Below, in pieces: positions 1 to 6,983 of a stretch of DNA of 64,000 nucleotides (positions are counted from its first letter, which is position 1; every line of letters starts with the position of its first letter). Source of the DNA: Dawidia cretensis (lineage in GTDB: Bacteria > Bacteroidota > Bacteroidia > Cytophagales > Cyclobacteriaceae); contig NZ_JAHESE010000037.1 of assembly GCF_018598175.1 (NCBI RefSeq), positions 1 through 64,000 on the forward strand, written 5' to 3'. Below the pieces are notes generated by a model that ran no database searches, was not told the DNA's origin, and was given only the letters and a program-made list of their open reading frames with translations. A program made the position numbers and the translations under genes.

Positions 1-464
1 CCCCCGAGGAATTGAAGGAAGGCGATCGCGTGCGCATCATTGGCCAGGACGGCAGTGGCCGGGTGCTATCCATTCAAGGTAAAAACGCTACGGTGCAGTT
101 TGGTGAGCTGAAGTCGCTAACGAAAATAGACAAGCTGGAGAAGATCACGGCAGGGGTAGAAAAAGAGATTGCCACACGCTTGCGTTCTGTCGGGCTGGAT
201 GTATTTCAGAAGCGTTCGACATTTAACGATACGCTTGACATACGCGGTAAGCGTGTGGAGGAGGTGATGCCCTTGCTGGATCAGTTTATCGATACGGCTA
301 TTTTGCTGGGGCAGGGCGAGCTGAAGATCCTGCACGGCAAAGGAGAAGGCGTGCTGCGAAAAGTGGTACGTGATCACCTGAAACGGTATAAAGAAGTGGC
401 GTCGATGAATGACGAGCATGTTGAACGCGGGGGCGACGGTATTACTGTTGTTGTTCTAAAGTAA
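1..464 (+). CDS. mutS2: Endonuclease MutS2, C-terminal fragment (5' end outside the window)
   Basis: This is the 3' end of a gene that begins before the window; the frame is open from base 3, and the TTG at 12 is only an internal codon. The fragment carries a short KOW-like basic beta segment (RVRIIGQDGSGRVLSIQGK) followed by a C-terminal Smr domain with LDIRGKR and HGKGEGVLRK, the usual LDLRG and HGKGxG signature positions. In MutS2 the Smr domain is a nuclease module; the protein suppresses recombination and/or rescues collided ribosomes. The MutS ATPase part is not visible, so the MutS2 name rests on the KOW-Smr order. A free-standing Smr protein is less likely because the frame continues to the edge. 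Confidence 0.88.
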   Translation, partial: PEELKEGDRVRIIGQDGSGRVLSIQGKNATVQFGELKSLTKIDKLEKITAGVEKEIATRLRSVGLDVFQKRSTFNDTLDIRGKRVEEVMPLLDQFIDTAILLGQGELKILHGKGEGVLRKVVRDHLKRYKEVASMNDEHVERGGDGITVVVLK

Positions 465-504
465 CACAGCCTTTTTATACAACGCCTGATCTATCGTAAC
501 AAAA

Positions 505-538
505 AAAACGGCTGTCCCGATATCGCGACAGCCGTTTT
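505..538. terminator. Bidirectional intrinsic terminator
   Basis: A 12-bp perfect inverted repeat (AAAACGGCTGTC at 505-516 with GACAGCCGTTTT at 527-538) encloses a 10-base loop that can itself fold (CGATATCG). A-runs on the left and T-runs on the right make it usable on both strands. It lies between the convergent mutS2 and lipoprotein genes and can end both transcripts. Confidence 0.85.
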
Positions 539-556
539 TACATATCGATTATTCGA

Positions 557-1084
557 TTACGGGCGTGTGAAGGTAAAGGTCCAGTTGCCAGTTACGGAAG
601 CTGTTTTGCCGCCGATGCTATAGCTGGTACCCTCCGGTATATTAAATTCAAGCGTCAGGGTCTTGTCGCCGTTTTCGAGCTTGTAGGTCAGTGGAACGTC
701 AGCAAATGCACCCACGCCGCCATTCAATTTTGAATCCAGGCGCGTGACGTTGCTAGCGGCGTTTGAGCCAAATTTCCAGAGGCCTTCGGCCGGCCAGGGG
801 CTGGTCACGACGCCATCGGGTACAGAGAATGTGTAGGTGAACTCGCCGTTTTCGGAGAAGGTTTGAGATTCCGCCAGGCTTAATACCCCACCCTCAAATT
901 CACTATTCCAATCGGGGCCACCAGACGTACCGCTTACGCTGGATACAGTCCAGTCGGCTTGAAGTTTTGTAAACTGTGTTTGCTGTTGAGACGTGCCTCC
1001 GCCGTCATCGCTTCCGCAGTTAGATGCCACAAACCCCGCACTTACGAGCAACAGGAGGGATAAAAATCTTGCTGAATGTTTCAT
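557..1084 (-). CDS. Hypothetical lipoprotein with lipocalin-like beta-rich body
   Basis: The 175-residue protein has a signal peptide ending at Ala-Ser-Asn-Cys (Cys23). Asn at -1 is not the commonest residue, but the hydrophobic core and the following Ser-Asp-Asp-Gly-Gly-Gly stretch support lipidation. Acidic residues just after the cysteine resemble the lipoprotein export signal of Bacteroidota, which sends lipoproteins to the cell surface. The rest is rich in Thr, Ser, Gly and aromatic residues with alternating patterns (TLTLEF, WTFTFTRP), suggesting a small beta-barrel or beta-sandwich such as the lipocalin-like DUF families. No catalytic motif is visible and the function is unknown. It is monocistronic and convergent with mutS2. 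A TAATTTTA element just upstream is one base off the -7 consensus. Confidence 0.72.
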   Translation of the reverse strand: MKHSARFLSLLLLVSAGFVASNCGSDDGGGTSQQQTQFTKLQADWTVSSVSGTSGGPDWNSEFEGGVLSLAESQTFSENGEFTYTFSVPDGVVTSPWPAEGLWKFGSNAASNVTRLDSKLNGGVGAFADVPLTYKLENGDKTLTLEFNIPEGTSYSIGGKTASVTGNWTFTFTRP

Positions 1085-1201
1085 GTTTAAACTAAAATTA
1101 TAGGATACGAATATGAAAGTAAATATTCAAAAATCAAATCCTGCCACCGTCGACAGTAATTATCGTTCTGTTAATTACGGTGTTACGACGTCAAGTAACC
1201 C

Positions 1202-1846
1202 CTACTTATAGCGCATTATATCGACTTTATGGGCTTCGGCCGGATATTCTGACGGTTCATTGCTTGCCAGCAACACGGTACAGCCGGTCGTGAGCAGCTG
1301 GCGTAGTCCGTCCAGGTACCAGGTAAAAGCGCGATGGTCCAGATTGGTGCCCGGTTCATCCAGGAATACAAGATCGGCCTGTGTGTAGAAGGCCAGGGCC
1401 AGCTTTACCCGCTGGCGCATGCCAGACGAGAAGTTGCCAATGACCTTGTTACGGGCATCGGCCAGGTACATGCGTTCGAGCATGTCGGCCAGGGTAAGGT
1501 CGTAACGGGCTTTTTTGAGGGAAAAATGGAATTGGAGCTGCTCTTCGAGTGTAAACTCTTCAATGAGATCCATATATGGAGTGGCTATTGACACATGGCT
1601 ATAGACATCTTCGCCGGGCAGGGGGGCGCCGGCGCGGGTATAGGTCACAACGCCTTTGCTGGGCGGCATCTGGCCCCACAGCACCTGCAGCAGGGTAGAC
1701 TTACCCGAACCGTTGGGCCCCGTGATGGCGTAGATAGCCCCCGGTATGAAGGCAATGTCCAGGTTGCGAAAGATCCACTCGCGATTAAAGCGTTTGCCGA
1801 GTCCTTCCGTGATGATCGTAATGCCGGTGGAGGAGGGAGTGCTCAC
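1202..1846 (-). CDS. ABC transporter ATP-binding protein
   Basis: A 214-residue ATPase subunit with Walker A GPNGSGKST, signature SSGMRQRVKLALA, Walker B LVFLDEPGTNLD and an H-loop region near the C-terminus. It is short, as in CcmA-like or DrrA-like exporters. No permease gene is adjacent, so the substrate is unknown. The chosen start is a GTG at 1846, eight bases after the lpxA stop; no ATG is available before the nucleotide-binding domain. As last gene of the lipid A operon it may serve envelope lipid or lipopolysaccharide export, but that is inference from position only. ATPase assignment is firm. Confidence 0.9.
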   Translation of the reverse strand: MSTPSSTGITIITEGLGKRFNREWIFRNLDIAFIPGAIYAITGPNGSGKSTLLQVLWGQMPPSKGVVTYTRAGAPLPGEDVYSHVSIATPYMDLIEEFTLEEQLQFHFSLKKARYDLTLADMLERMYLADARNKVIGNFSSGMRQRVKLALAFYTQADLVFLDEPGTNLDHRAFTWYLDGLRQLLTTGCTVLLASNEPSEYPAEAHKVDIMRYK

Positions 1847-1854
1847 CGGTGTGA

Positions 1855-2643
1855 TCAGTCGATTCCGCCGTAGCCTTTCATGATACCGCGTTCGGAATTA
1901 CGGATAAAGTCGAGGATATAATCGCGCTCCTCGCTGCCCGAAATTTCCTTTTCGATCAGATCAATGGCTTTGGAGTTGTTGAGCCCCTTCAAAAAGATAA
2001 AGCGGTATATTTCCTGGATCTCGTTAATCTTCTCGGACGTAAAGCCACGGCGACGAAGGCCCACGGTATTAATACCGGCGTACGCCAGCGGTTCGCGGGC
2101 AGCCTTTGTAAACGGCGGCACGTCTTTGCGCACGAGCGATCCGCCACCGATGTAGGCGTGTGAACCAATCTTAGAGAACTGCTGCACGGCGCAGGCTCCG
2201 CCGAAAATGGCGTAGTCGTCGATGAGCACGTGGCCTGCCAATTGCACCGAGTTGCCCAGGATGCAGTGGTTGCCTACGATGCAGTCGTGGCCCAAGTGGG
2301 CGTATGCCATGATGAGGCAGTCGGTGCCGACCACGGTTTTATACTTGTCGACCGTACCACGGTTGATGGTTACACACTCGCGAATGGTGCTACGGTCACC
2401 GATTTCTGTGGTGGTTTTTTCGCCTTTAAATTTCAGATCTTGTGGAATGCCGGAGATTACGGCACCTGGAAAGATCTTACAATCTTTACCGATGCGCGCG
2501 CCATCCATGATCACGGCGTTTGGGCCGATCCAGCAGTTGTCGCCGATGACGACATCTTGCAGTACGGTGGCAAAGGGCTCGATGGTAACATTATTACCAA
2601 TCTGTGCCTCAGGGTGTACGTTGGCTAAGGGGAAGCGGCTCAT
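1855..2643 (-). CDS. lpxA: Acyl-ACP--UDP-N-acetylglucosamine O-acyltransferase (LpxA)
   Basis: LpxA transfers an R-3-hydroxyacyl chain from acyl-carrier protein to UDP-GlcNAc, the first step of lipid A synthesis in the cytoplasm. The 262-residue length is typical. The N-terminal two thirds are hexapeptide repeats (IGNNVTIEPFATV, VIGDNCWIGPNAVI, CKIFPGAVI) of a left-handed beta-helix, and HLGHDCIVGNHC contains the conserved active-site histidine region. The C-terminal third is alpha-helical (RRRGFTSEKINEI). The start codon overlaps the lpxC/fabZ stop as ATGA, indicating translational coupling. Order lpxD-lpxC/fabZ-lpxA is standard for Bacteroidota. Confidence 0.97.
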   Translation of the reverse strand: MSRFPLANVHPEAQIGNNVTIEPFATVLQDVVIGDNCWIGPNAVIMDGARIGKDCKIFPGAVISGIPQDLKFKGEKTTTEIGDRSTIRECVTINRGTVDKYKTVVGTDCLIMAYAHLGHDCIVGNHCILGNSVQLAGHVLIDDYAIFGGACAVQQFSKIGSHAYIGGGSLVRKDVPPFTKAAREPLAYAGINTVGLRRRGFTSEKINEIQEIYRFIFLKGLNNSKAIDLIEKEISGSEERDYILDFIRNSERGIMKGYGGID

Positions 2644-4037
2644 GAATCTTTACGGACTATACTGGCGGTCATTGTTCCTTCGCAGACGAGTGTGTTGCCG
2701 ACATAGGCGCGGCCGGTCATCTTGGCGATACCTCTTTTGATGGGGGCCAGCAGGTCACACTGGATAACCAATGTGTCGCCCGGCAATACCATTTTACGGA
2801 ATCTGAAGTTTTCGATTCCCATAAAATAGGTCCAATAGTTTTCGGGGTCTGGTACCGTGTTCAGTACCAGGATGCCACCGGTTTGTACCATGGCTTCTAC
2901 CTGCATCACGCCGGGCATTACCGGGTTGCCGGGAAAGTGTCCCTGAAAGTGGGGCTCGTTCATGGTCACATTCTTCACGCAGGCCACACTTTCGTTGTCG
3001 AGGTAGATAACCTTGTCGATCATCAGGAACGGATAGCGGTGCGGCAGAATGCTGGCGATCTTGTTGATGTCCATCACCGGCGGCAGTGACGGGTTGTATT
3101 TCGGGCGGCCGGACTTGTCGGCCTGCTCCATGGCTTTCTTGAGCTTCTTGGCGAACGCTACGTTGGCAGCGTGACCCGGGCGTGCTGCCAGGATCTGCGC
3201 TTTCAGCGGGCGGCCTGCCAGTGTCAGGTCGCCGACGATGTCCAGCAGCTTGTGGCGGGCGGGCTCGTTTTTATAACGCAATTCAATGTTATTCAGAATG
3301 CCTTCCTGCTTCACGGCCACTTTGGGCTTGCCCAGCATTTTGGCGATGTTGTCGAGCTCGTCGTCTTGTACGACGCGGTCCACGATCACAATGGCATTGT
3401 TGAGGTCACCGCCGCGGATCAGGTTGTTTTTATACAGCATTTCCAGCTCGTGCAGGAAGCAAAATGTGCGGCAGGAAGCAATTTCCTTCTCGAACTGACG
3501 AATGTCGGTGATCGACGCATGCTGGCTGCCCAGTACAGGGGAGTTATAGTCTACCATGACCGTTACACGGTAGTCGTCAAGCGGCAATGCCGCGATCTCT
3601 ACATTGCGGGCGGTCTCGCGGTAGAAGAGGGGAGCTTGTACTTCAAAGAAGTCGCGCAGCGCATTTTGCTCTTCCATGCCGGCTTCCTTGAGGATCTCCA
3701 CAAACTGAATGGAGCTTCCGTCCATGATGGCACACTCGGGACCGTCGAGCTGGATCAGAACATTGTCGATCTCCAGGCCGGTCAGTGCCGCCAATGTATG
3801 TTCGATAGTGCTGACCTTAGCACCGCTTTGTTCAATGGTAGTACCGCGTGAAACATCGGTTACGTTATCACAGTCGGCGTCGATGATGGGAGATCCCGGA
3901 ATATCAATACGTTGGAACTTAATGCCATGGTTTGGCTTTGCCGGCAAGAAGGTCATATTGGTTTGAACCCCCGTGTGCAGGCCGACCCCGGAAAGGGTCA
4001 CAGACTTCTGGATGGTTTGCTGTTTTATATTAAGCAT
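2640..4037 (-). CDS. lpxC/fabZ: Bifunctional UDP-3-O-acyl-GlcNAc deacetylase / 3-hydroxyacyl-ACP dehydratase (LpxC/FabZ fusion)
   Basis: A 465-residue fusion. The N-terminal part (about 1-300) is the zinc deacetylase LpxC: it has SGVGLHTG, STIEHTLAAL with a metal histidine, DGSSIQFVE, and the C-terminal HKLLDIVGDL motif followed by the GHAANVAFAKKL catalytic region. The C-terminal part (about 318-465) is FabZ with HRYPFLMIDKV and the catalytic GHFPGNPVMPGV motif. LpxC commits precursors to lipid A while FabZ dehydrates 3-hydroxyacyl-ACP for fatty acid synthesis, so the fusion ties together two enzymes competing for the same acyl pool. This fusion is known in Bacteroidota. The gene is in an operon with lpxD upstream (97-base gap) and lpxA downstream (ATGA overlap). 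Confidence 0.97.
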   Translation of the reverse strand: MLNIKQQTIQKSVTLSGVGLHTGVQTNMTFLPAKPNHGIKFQRIDIPGSPIIDADCDNVTDVSRGTTIEQSGAKVSTIEHTLAALTGLEIDNVLIQLDGPECAIMDGSSIQFVEILKEAGMEEQNALRDFFEVQAPLFYRETARNVEIAALPLDDYRVTVMVDYNSPVLGSQHASITDIRQFEKEIASCRTFCFLHELEMLYKNNLIRGGDLNNAIVIVDRVVQDDELDNIAKMLGKPKVAVKQEGILNNIELRYKNEPARHKLLDIVGDLTLAGRPLKAQILAARPGHAANVAFAKKLKKAMEQADKSGRPKYNPSLPPVMDINKIASILPHRYPFLMIDKVIYLDNESVACVKNVTMNEPHFQGHFPGNPVMPGVMQVEAMVQTGGILVLNTVPDPENYWTYFMGIENFRFRKMVLPGDTLVIQCDLLAPIKRGIAKMTGRAYVGNTLVCEGTMTASIVRKDS

Positions 4038-4134
4038 GTTCTGGAAAAGTGGGCAAAGTTAAACCCATTATCCAGATTATGCAATTCTGCGTTTTTATCG
4101 TGGATAGGTGCAGAGTGTCAGTGGTTTACGAGTA

Positions 4135-5190
4135 TTATGCGCCGGCCGGAAGGTCCTGACCCGCCACCTTTTTTTCCAGGTCGCGCAGGCGGTTGTTGAG
4201 GTCTGGCAGTCTTTTAAAGACAGCGTACGACCGGAAGTACTCTTTGAGGTCGATGGCAGGGTAGCCGATCAACCGCTGACCTTCTTCGGTGATCGATTTC
4301 GGGATGCCCGCCTGTGCACCGATGCCGGTGTTGTTGGCGATAACCAGGTGTCCGGCGATACCGACCTGTCCTGCGAAAATACAGTTCTCGCCAATTTTGG
4401 TCGACCCTGAAATGCCTGCCTGCGCGGCAATGACGGTGTTCTTGCCGATCTCGACGTTGTGGGCGATCTGAATGAGATTGTCAAGCTTTACACCCTGGCG
4501 AATGAGGGTGGCGTCGCCAAACATGGTCGCACAATCAATGACCGTATTGGCACCAATGGAAACATTGTCTTCAATGATGACGTTGCCCAGTTGGGGAATG
4601 GTCTTATAGGTGCCATTTTCCTGTGGCGCAAAGCCGAAGCCGTCGCTACCGATGACAGTGCCTGCATGGATCACACAGTTGTTGCCAATGCGCGTATCAG
4701 CATATATTTTCACCCCCGGGTGAATGATGGTATCGTTACCGATCACGGCGTTGTCGCCAATGTATGCGTGCGGATGGATCTTGACGTTGTCGCCAATCCT
4801 GACACCACTGCCGATGTAGGAGAACGCGCCGCGGTATATATTCTGGCCGATGGTTGTTCCTTCGCCAACATAGCTGGGCTGCTCGATGCCCGTTTTCTGA
4901 AAGCTCACCATTTTGTGGTACTCCTCCAACAACGCGGTAAAGCTGCTATACGGATCGTCTACCAGGATGAGCGAGCTGCTTACTTCCTTGCGCGGAACAA
5001 AGTCTTTCTTGACGATGACTGCGGTCGCCTGCGTGGTATAGATATACTGTTCGTACTTGGGATTTGATAAAAAAGCAAGCTGGCCTTTTTTAGCATCCTG
5101 TATCTTAGCCAACATGTTGATCTTCTCCTGACCATCTCCCCGCACTTCACCGCTTAGCATGGCGGCTATTTGATTGATCGTAAATTCCAT
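4135..5190 (-). CDS. lpxD: UDP-3-O-(3-hydroxyacyl)glucosamine N-acyltransferase (LpxD)
   Basis: LpxD adds the N-linked hydroxyacyl chain to UDP-3-O-acyl-glucosamine, the third lipid A step. The 351-residue protein has an N-terminal uridine-binding domain ([18 protein letters not shown], then [10 protein letters not shown]) and a long left-handed beta-helix of hexapeptide repeats ([20 protein letters not shown]). The catalytic region contains [12 protein letters not shown] with the conserved histidine. A C-terminal helix (RDLEKKV) completes the fold. It is the first gene of the minus-strand lipid A operon. A -7 element TATCTTTG lies about 75 bases upstream, inside the end of the preceding HD gene. 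Confidence 0.97.
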   Translation of the reverse strand: MEFTINQIAAMLSGEVRGDGQEKINMLAKIQDAKKGQLAFLSNPKYEQYIYTTQATAVIVKKDFVPRKEVSSSLILVDDPYSSFTALLEEYHKMVSFQKTGIEQPSYVGEGTTIGQNIYRGAFSYIGSGVRIGDNVKIHPHAYIGDNAVIGNDTIIHPGVKIYADTRIGNNCVIHAGTVIGSDGFGFAPQENGTYKTIPQLGNVIIEDNVSIGANTVIDCATMFGDATLIRQGVKLDNLIQIAHNVEIGKNTVIAAQAGISGSTKIGENCIFAGQVGIAGHLVIANNTGIGAQAGIPKSITEEGQRLIGYPAIDLKEYFRSYAVFKRLPDLNNRLRDLEKKVAGQDLPAGA

Positions 5191-5263
5191 AGGCGCTTGT
5201 TTGTTAACGGCTCGTGATAAAAAGTCTTCCGTAGCAGTCCGTCATTCTAACAGTTAAAAAATC

Positions 5264-6490
5264 TCACAAAGATACATTTTTAGGCCAGCAGAGATAGTTT
5301 TTTTTGACGATTTTGCTAATAGCCTTAATGTTAGGAAGATCAGAGGCGTCGGCAATGTCGAGCAGCTGACCGTTGCGCATGAGGATGTTGATGTGCTGTC
5401 CCTCGGCATAGGCTTCGTTGGTGACGGTGCCATAGGAGTAGAGGTAGGAGGTCTCTGCACGCAGGGTTTTGTACTCTCGCGCGATGGCCTCACGGATGCT
5501 GTCTACCGTTGTCCGGCCGATCGGTTCCCTGCTAAGACGGATCTGAAACAAGTTTCGCGTCAGGAGCATGTCCGTGAGCATCGACAGGATGGGGTCGGGA
5601 TGGGTGCGCCAGAACTTCATGGCACCCCACAGATCGTGGTCGTCGAGCTGGCCGAAGGCTGTCAGCAACGCGGGGTTTTCGGTGAAGTCGGAGAGCGAAT
5701 AGTCATTCGCCAGGAAAAGGAGCAGGCTGTCGCTGGCGGTGACGTTATGGCCCGCGCGTACGAGGGCTTGTGCCCGCCGAACGACATTGACCAGCATACG
5801 CTCAGCACTCACCGCCGTTTTGTGCAAATACACCTGCCAGTACATAAAGCGCCGGGAGTTGAGAAAGTTCTCGATGTTGAGAATGCCTTTCTCTTCCACG
5901 ACCAGATGTTCCTGGTATACATTCAGCATCGCGACAATACGGTCTACGCCAATGGCACCCTCTTGTACGCCGGTAAAAAAGCAGTCGCGCTTGAGGTAGT
6001 CGAGGCGATCGACGTCCAACTGGCTGGAGACCAGTTGATGGAAGAATTTCCGTGAATAGCTATTTCGGAAGATTTGAAGGGCCAGGCTCAGGGCGCCGTT
6101 AAATTCTTTGTTGAGCTTCTCCATGAACAGGTAAGAGAGGCTTTCGTGTTTGATGCCCGGGAGTAAAACGTGTTCCAGTGCGTGGGAGAACGGACCATGG
6201 CCCATGTCGTGGAGGAGCACGGCCAGGCGTGCTGCCTCTTCTTCCTCCGGAGAAATGTCGGTTCCTTTTTGACGGAGCGTGCCGAGCACGCGTCCCATAA
6301 GGTGTTGGGCGCCGAGCGCATGTTGAAAACGCGAATGCAGGGCAGCGGGGTATACCAGGTCGGACAGTCCAAGCTGGCGGATGTGGCGAAGCCGCTGAAA
6401 GGCGGAGTGGGAGATGACGTCGAAAATGAGGTCTGAAGGAAGCTGAACGAACCCGTATATGGGGTCGTTTATGATTTTCTTTTTGTTCAC
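5264..6490 (-). CDS. HD-domain phosphohydrolase (dGTPase-like family)
   Basis: A 408-residue HD-superfamily protein. The metal-binding residues are visible as HSRFQHALGAQHLM (first His), LLHDMGHGPFSHALEHVLL (the HD pair and following His residues) and SSQLDVDRLDYLKRD (final Asp). The layout matches the SAMHD1/dGTPase-like family, whose members hydrolyse dNTPs or other phosphomonoesters; the exact substrate cannot be read. The N-terminal KKKIINDPIYGFVQLP segment is typical of this subgroup. It is preceded by a small coiled-coil gene (39-base gap) on the same strand, probably cotranscribed. Its 3' end carries the -7 element of the lpxD operon. Confidence 0.9.
   Translation of the reverse strand: MNKKKIINDPIYGFVQLPSDLIFDVISHSAFQRLRHIRQLGLSDLVYPAALHSRFQHALGAQHLMGRVLGTLRQKGTDISPEEEEAARLAVLLHDMGHGPFSHALEHVLLPGIKHESLSYLFMEKLNKEFNGALSLALQIFRNSYSRKFFHQLVSSQLDVDRLDYLKRDCFFTGVQEGAIGVDRIVAMLNVYQEHLVVEEKGILNIENFLNSRRFMYWQVYLHKTAVSAERMLVNVVRRAQALVRAGHNVTASDSLLLFLANDYSLSDFTENPALLTAFGQLDDHDLWGAMKFWRTHPDPILSMLTDMLLTRNLFQIRLSREPIGRTTVDSIREAIAREYKTLRAETSYLYSYGTVTNEAYAEGQHINILMRNGQLLDIADASDLPNIKAISKIVKKNYLCWPKNVSL
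5267..5274 (-). promoter_or_regulatory. -7 promoter element for the lpxD operon
   Basis: On the minus strand the sequence reads TATCTTTG, an exact match to TAnnTTTG of Bacteroidota. It overlaps the last codons of the upstream HD gene. No good -33 TTTG is present at the usual 19-21-base spacing, so this is a half-site prediction. Confidence 0.45.
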
Positions 6491-6529
6491 AGCATACAGT
6501 TTAACGCCCCGCCGTACCCGTACTTATTG

Positions 6530-6709
6530 TCAGTATGAGGCCTCTTCCAATGCGAGGATCTGTTTTTTTAGCGTCGTCAGTTCTTGTCCCAGGTTTTTAT
6601 AAACGGGGCTTTGGTGTAGCTGGTCAAGTTTCATCTGACGGATAAGTCGTTGAAGCTCCAATTCGCGTTTAAGCAGTGAGGCCCGCAGGGCCTTGGGGTC
6701 AGGGTTCAT
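6530..6709 (-). CDS. Small coiled-coil protein of 59 residues, function unknown
   Basis: Reading the minus strand gives an uninterrupted ATG-to-TGA frame of 59 codons. The product starts MNPDPKALRASLLKRELELQ and ends LKKQILALEEASY. It is rich in Leu, Lys, Glu and Gln with heptad spacing, predicting one long amphipathic helix or coiled coil. The Ser-Pro-Val-Tyr-Lys-Asn segment in the middle would be a hinge. It lies 39 bases upstream of the HD phosphohydrolase on the same strand, so cotranscription and a partner role are plausible. I do not recognise the family. Normal codon use and the clean frame support it being real. Confidence 0.6.
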   Translation of the reverse strand: MNPDPKALRASLLKRELELQRLIRQMKLDQLHQSPVYKNLGQELTTLKKQILALEEASY

Positions 6710-6983
6710 GGGTCTTTCGGGAGACAGGTTAGGTCGGTCCGGCGAAGATCACATAAAATGTGCTAGTGTAAAAGTCTGTGGCCGTCTTTTTTTACCGGCG
6801 TACCGCCGCACACCGTAACAATTTGTCCGCCGGCATATTTTTTTAGGTAAAAACCATTTCTGTGAAATAAAAAAACGCTAATTACCGTTAACATAGTTAC
6901 CGTTTTATAACATTCACTGGCATTTTATATTTAAATTATTGTATTCAAGTAATTAAACGCTGCGAGGATATACATTTACGCCC

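Noticed and set aside
1113-1211. A plus-strand 32-codon ATG frame between the lipoprotein and ABC ATPase genes
   Set aside because: Low-complexity Asn/Ser/Thr composition, no motif, and it runs into the convergent ABC gene; likely chance.
1202-1846. Assigning the ABC ATPase as LptB
   Set aside because: It is shorter than usual, lacks an adjacent lptC/lptA, and the sequence alone does not distinguish LptB from other small exporters.
3171-3851. Long antisense frames opposite lpxC/fabZ and similar ones opposite purL, metG and the RND gene
   Set aside because: They mirror the codon pattern of strong sense genes and show no motif; typical shadows in moderately GC-rich DNA.
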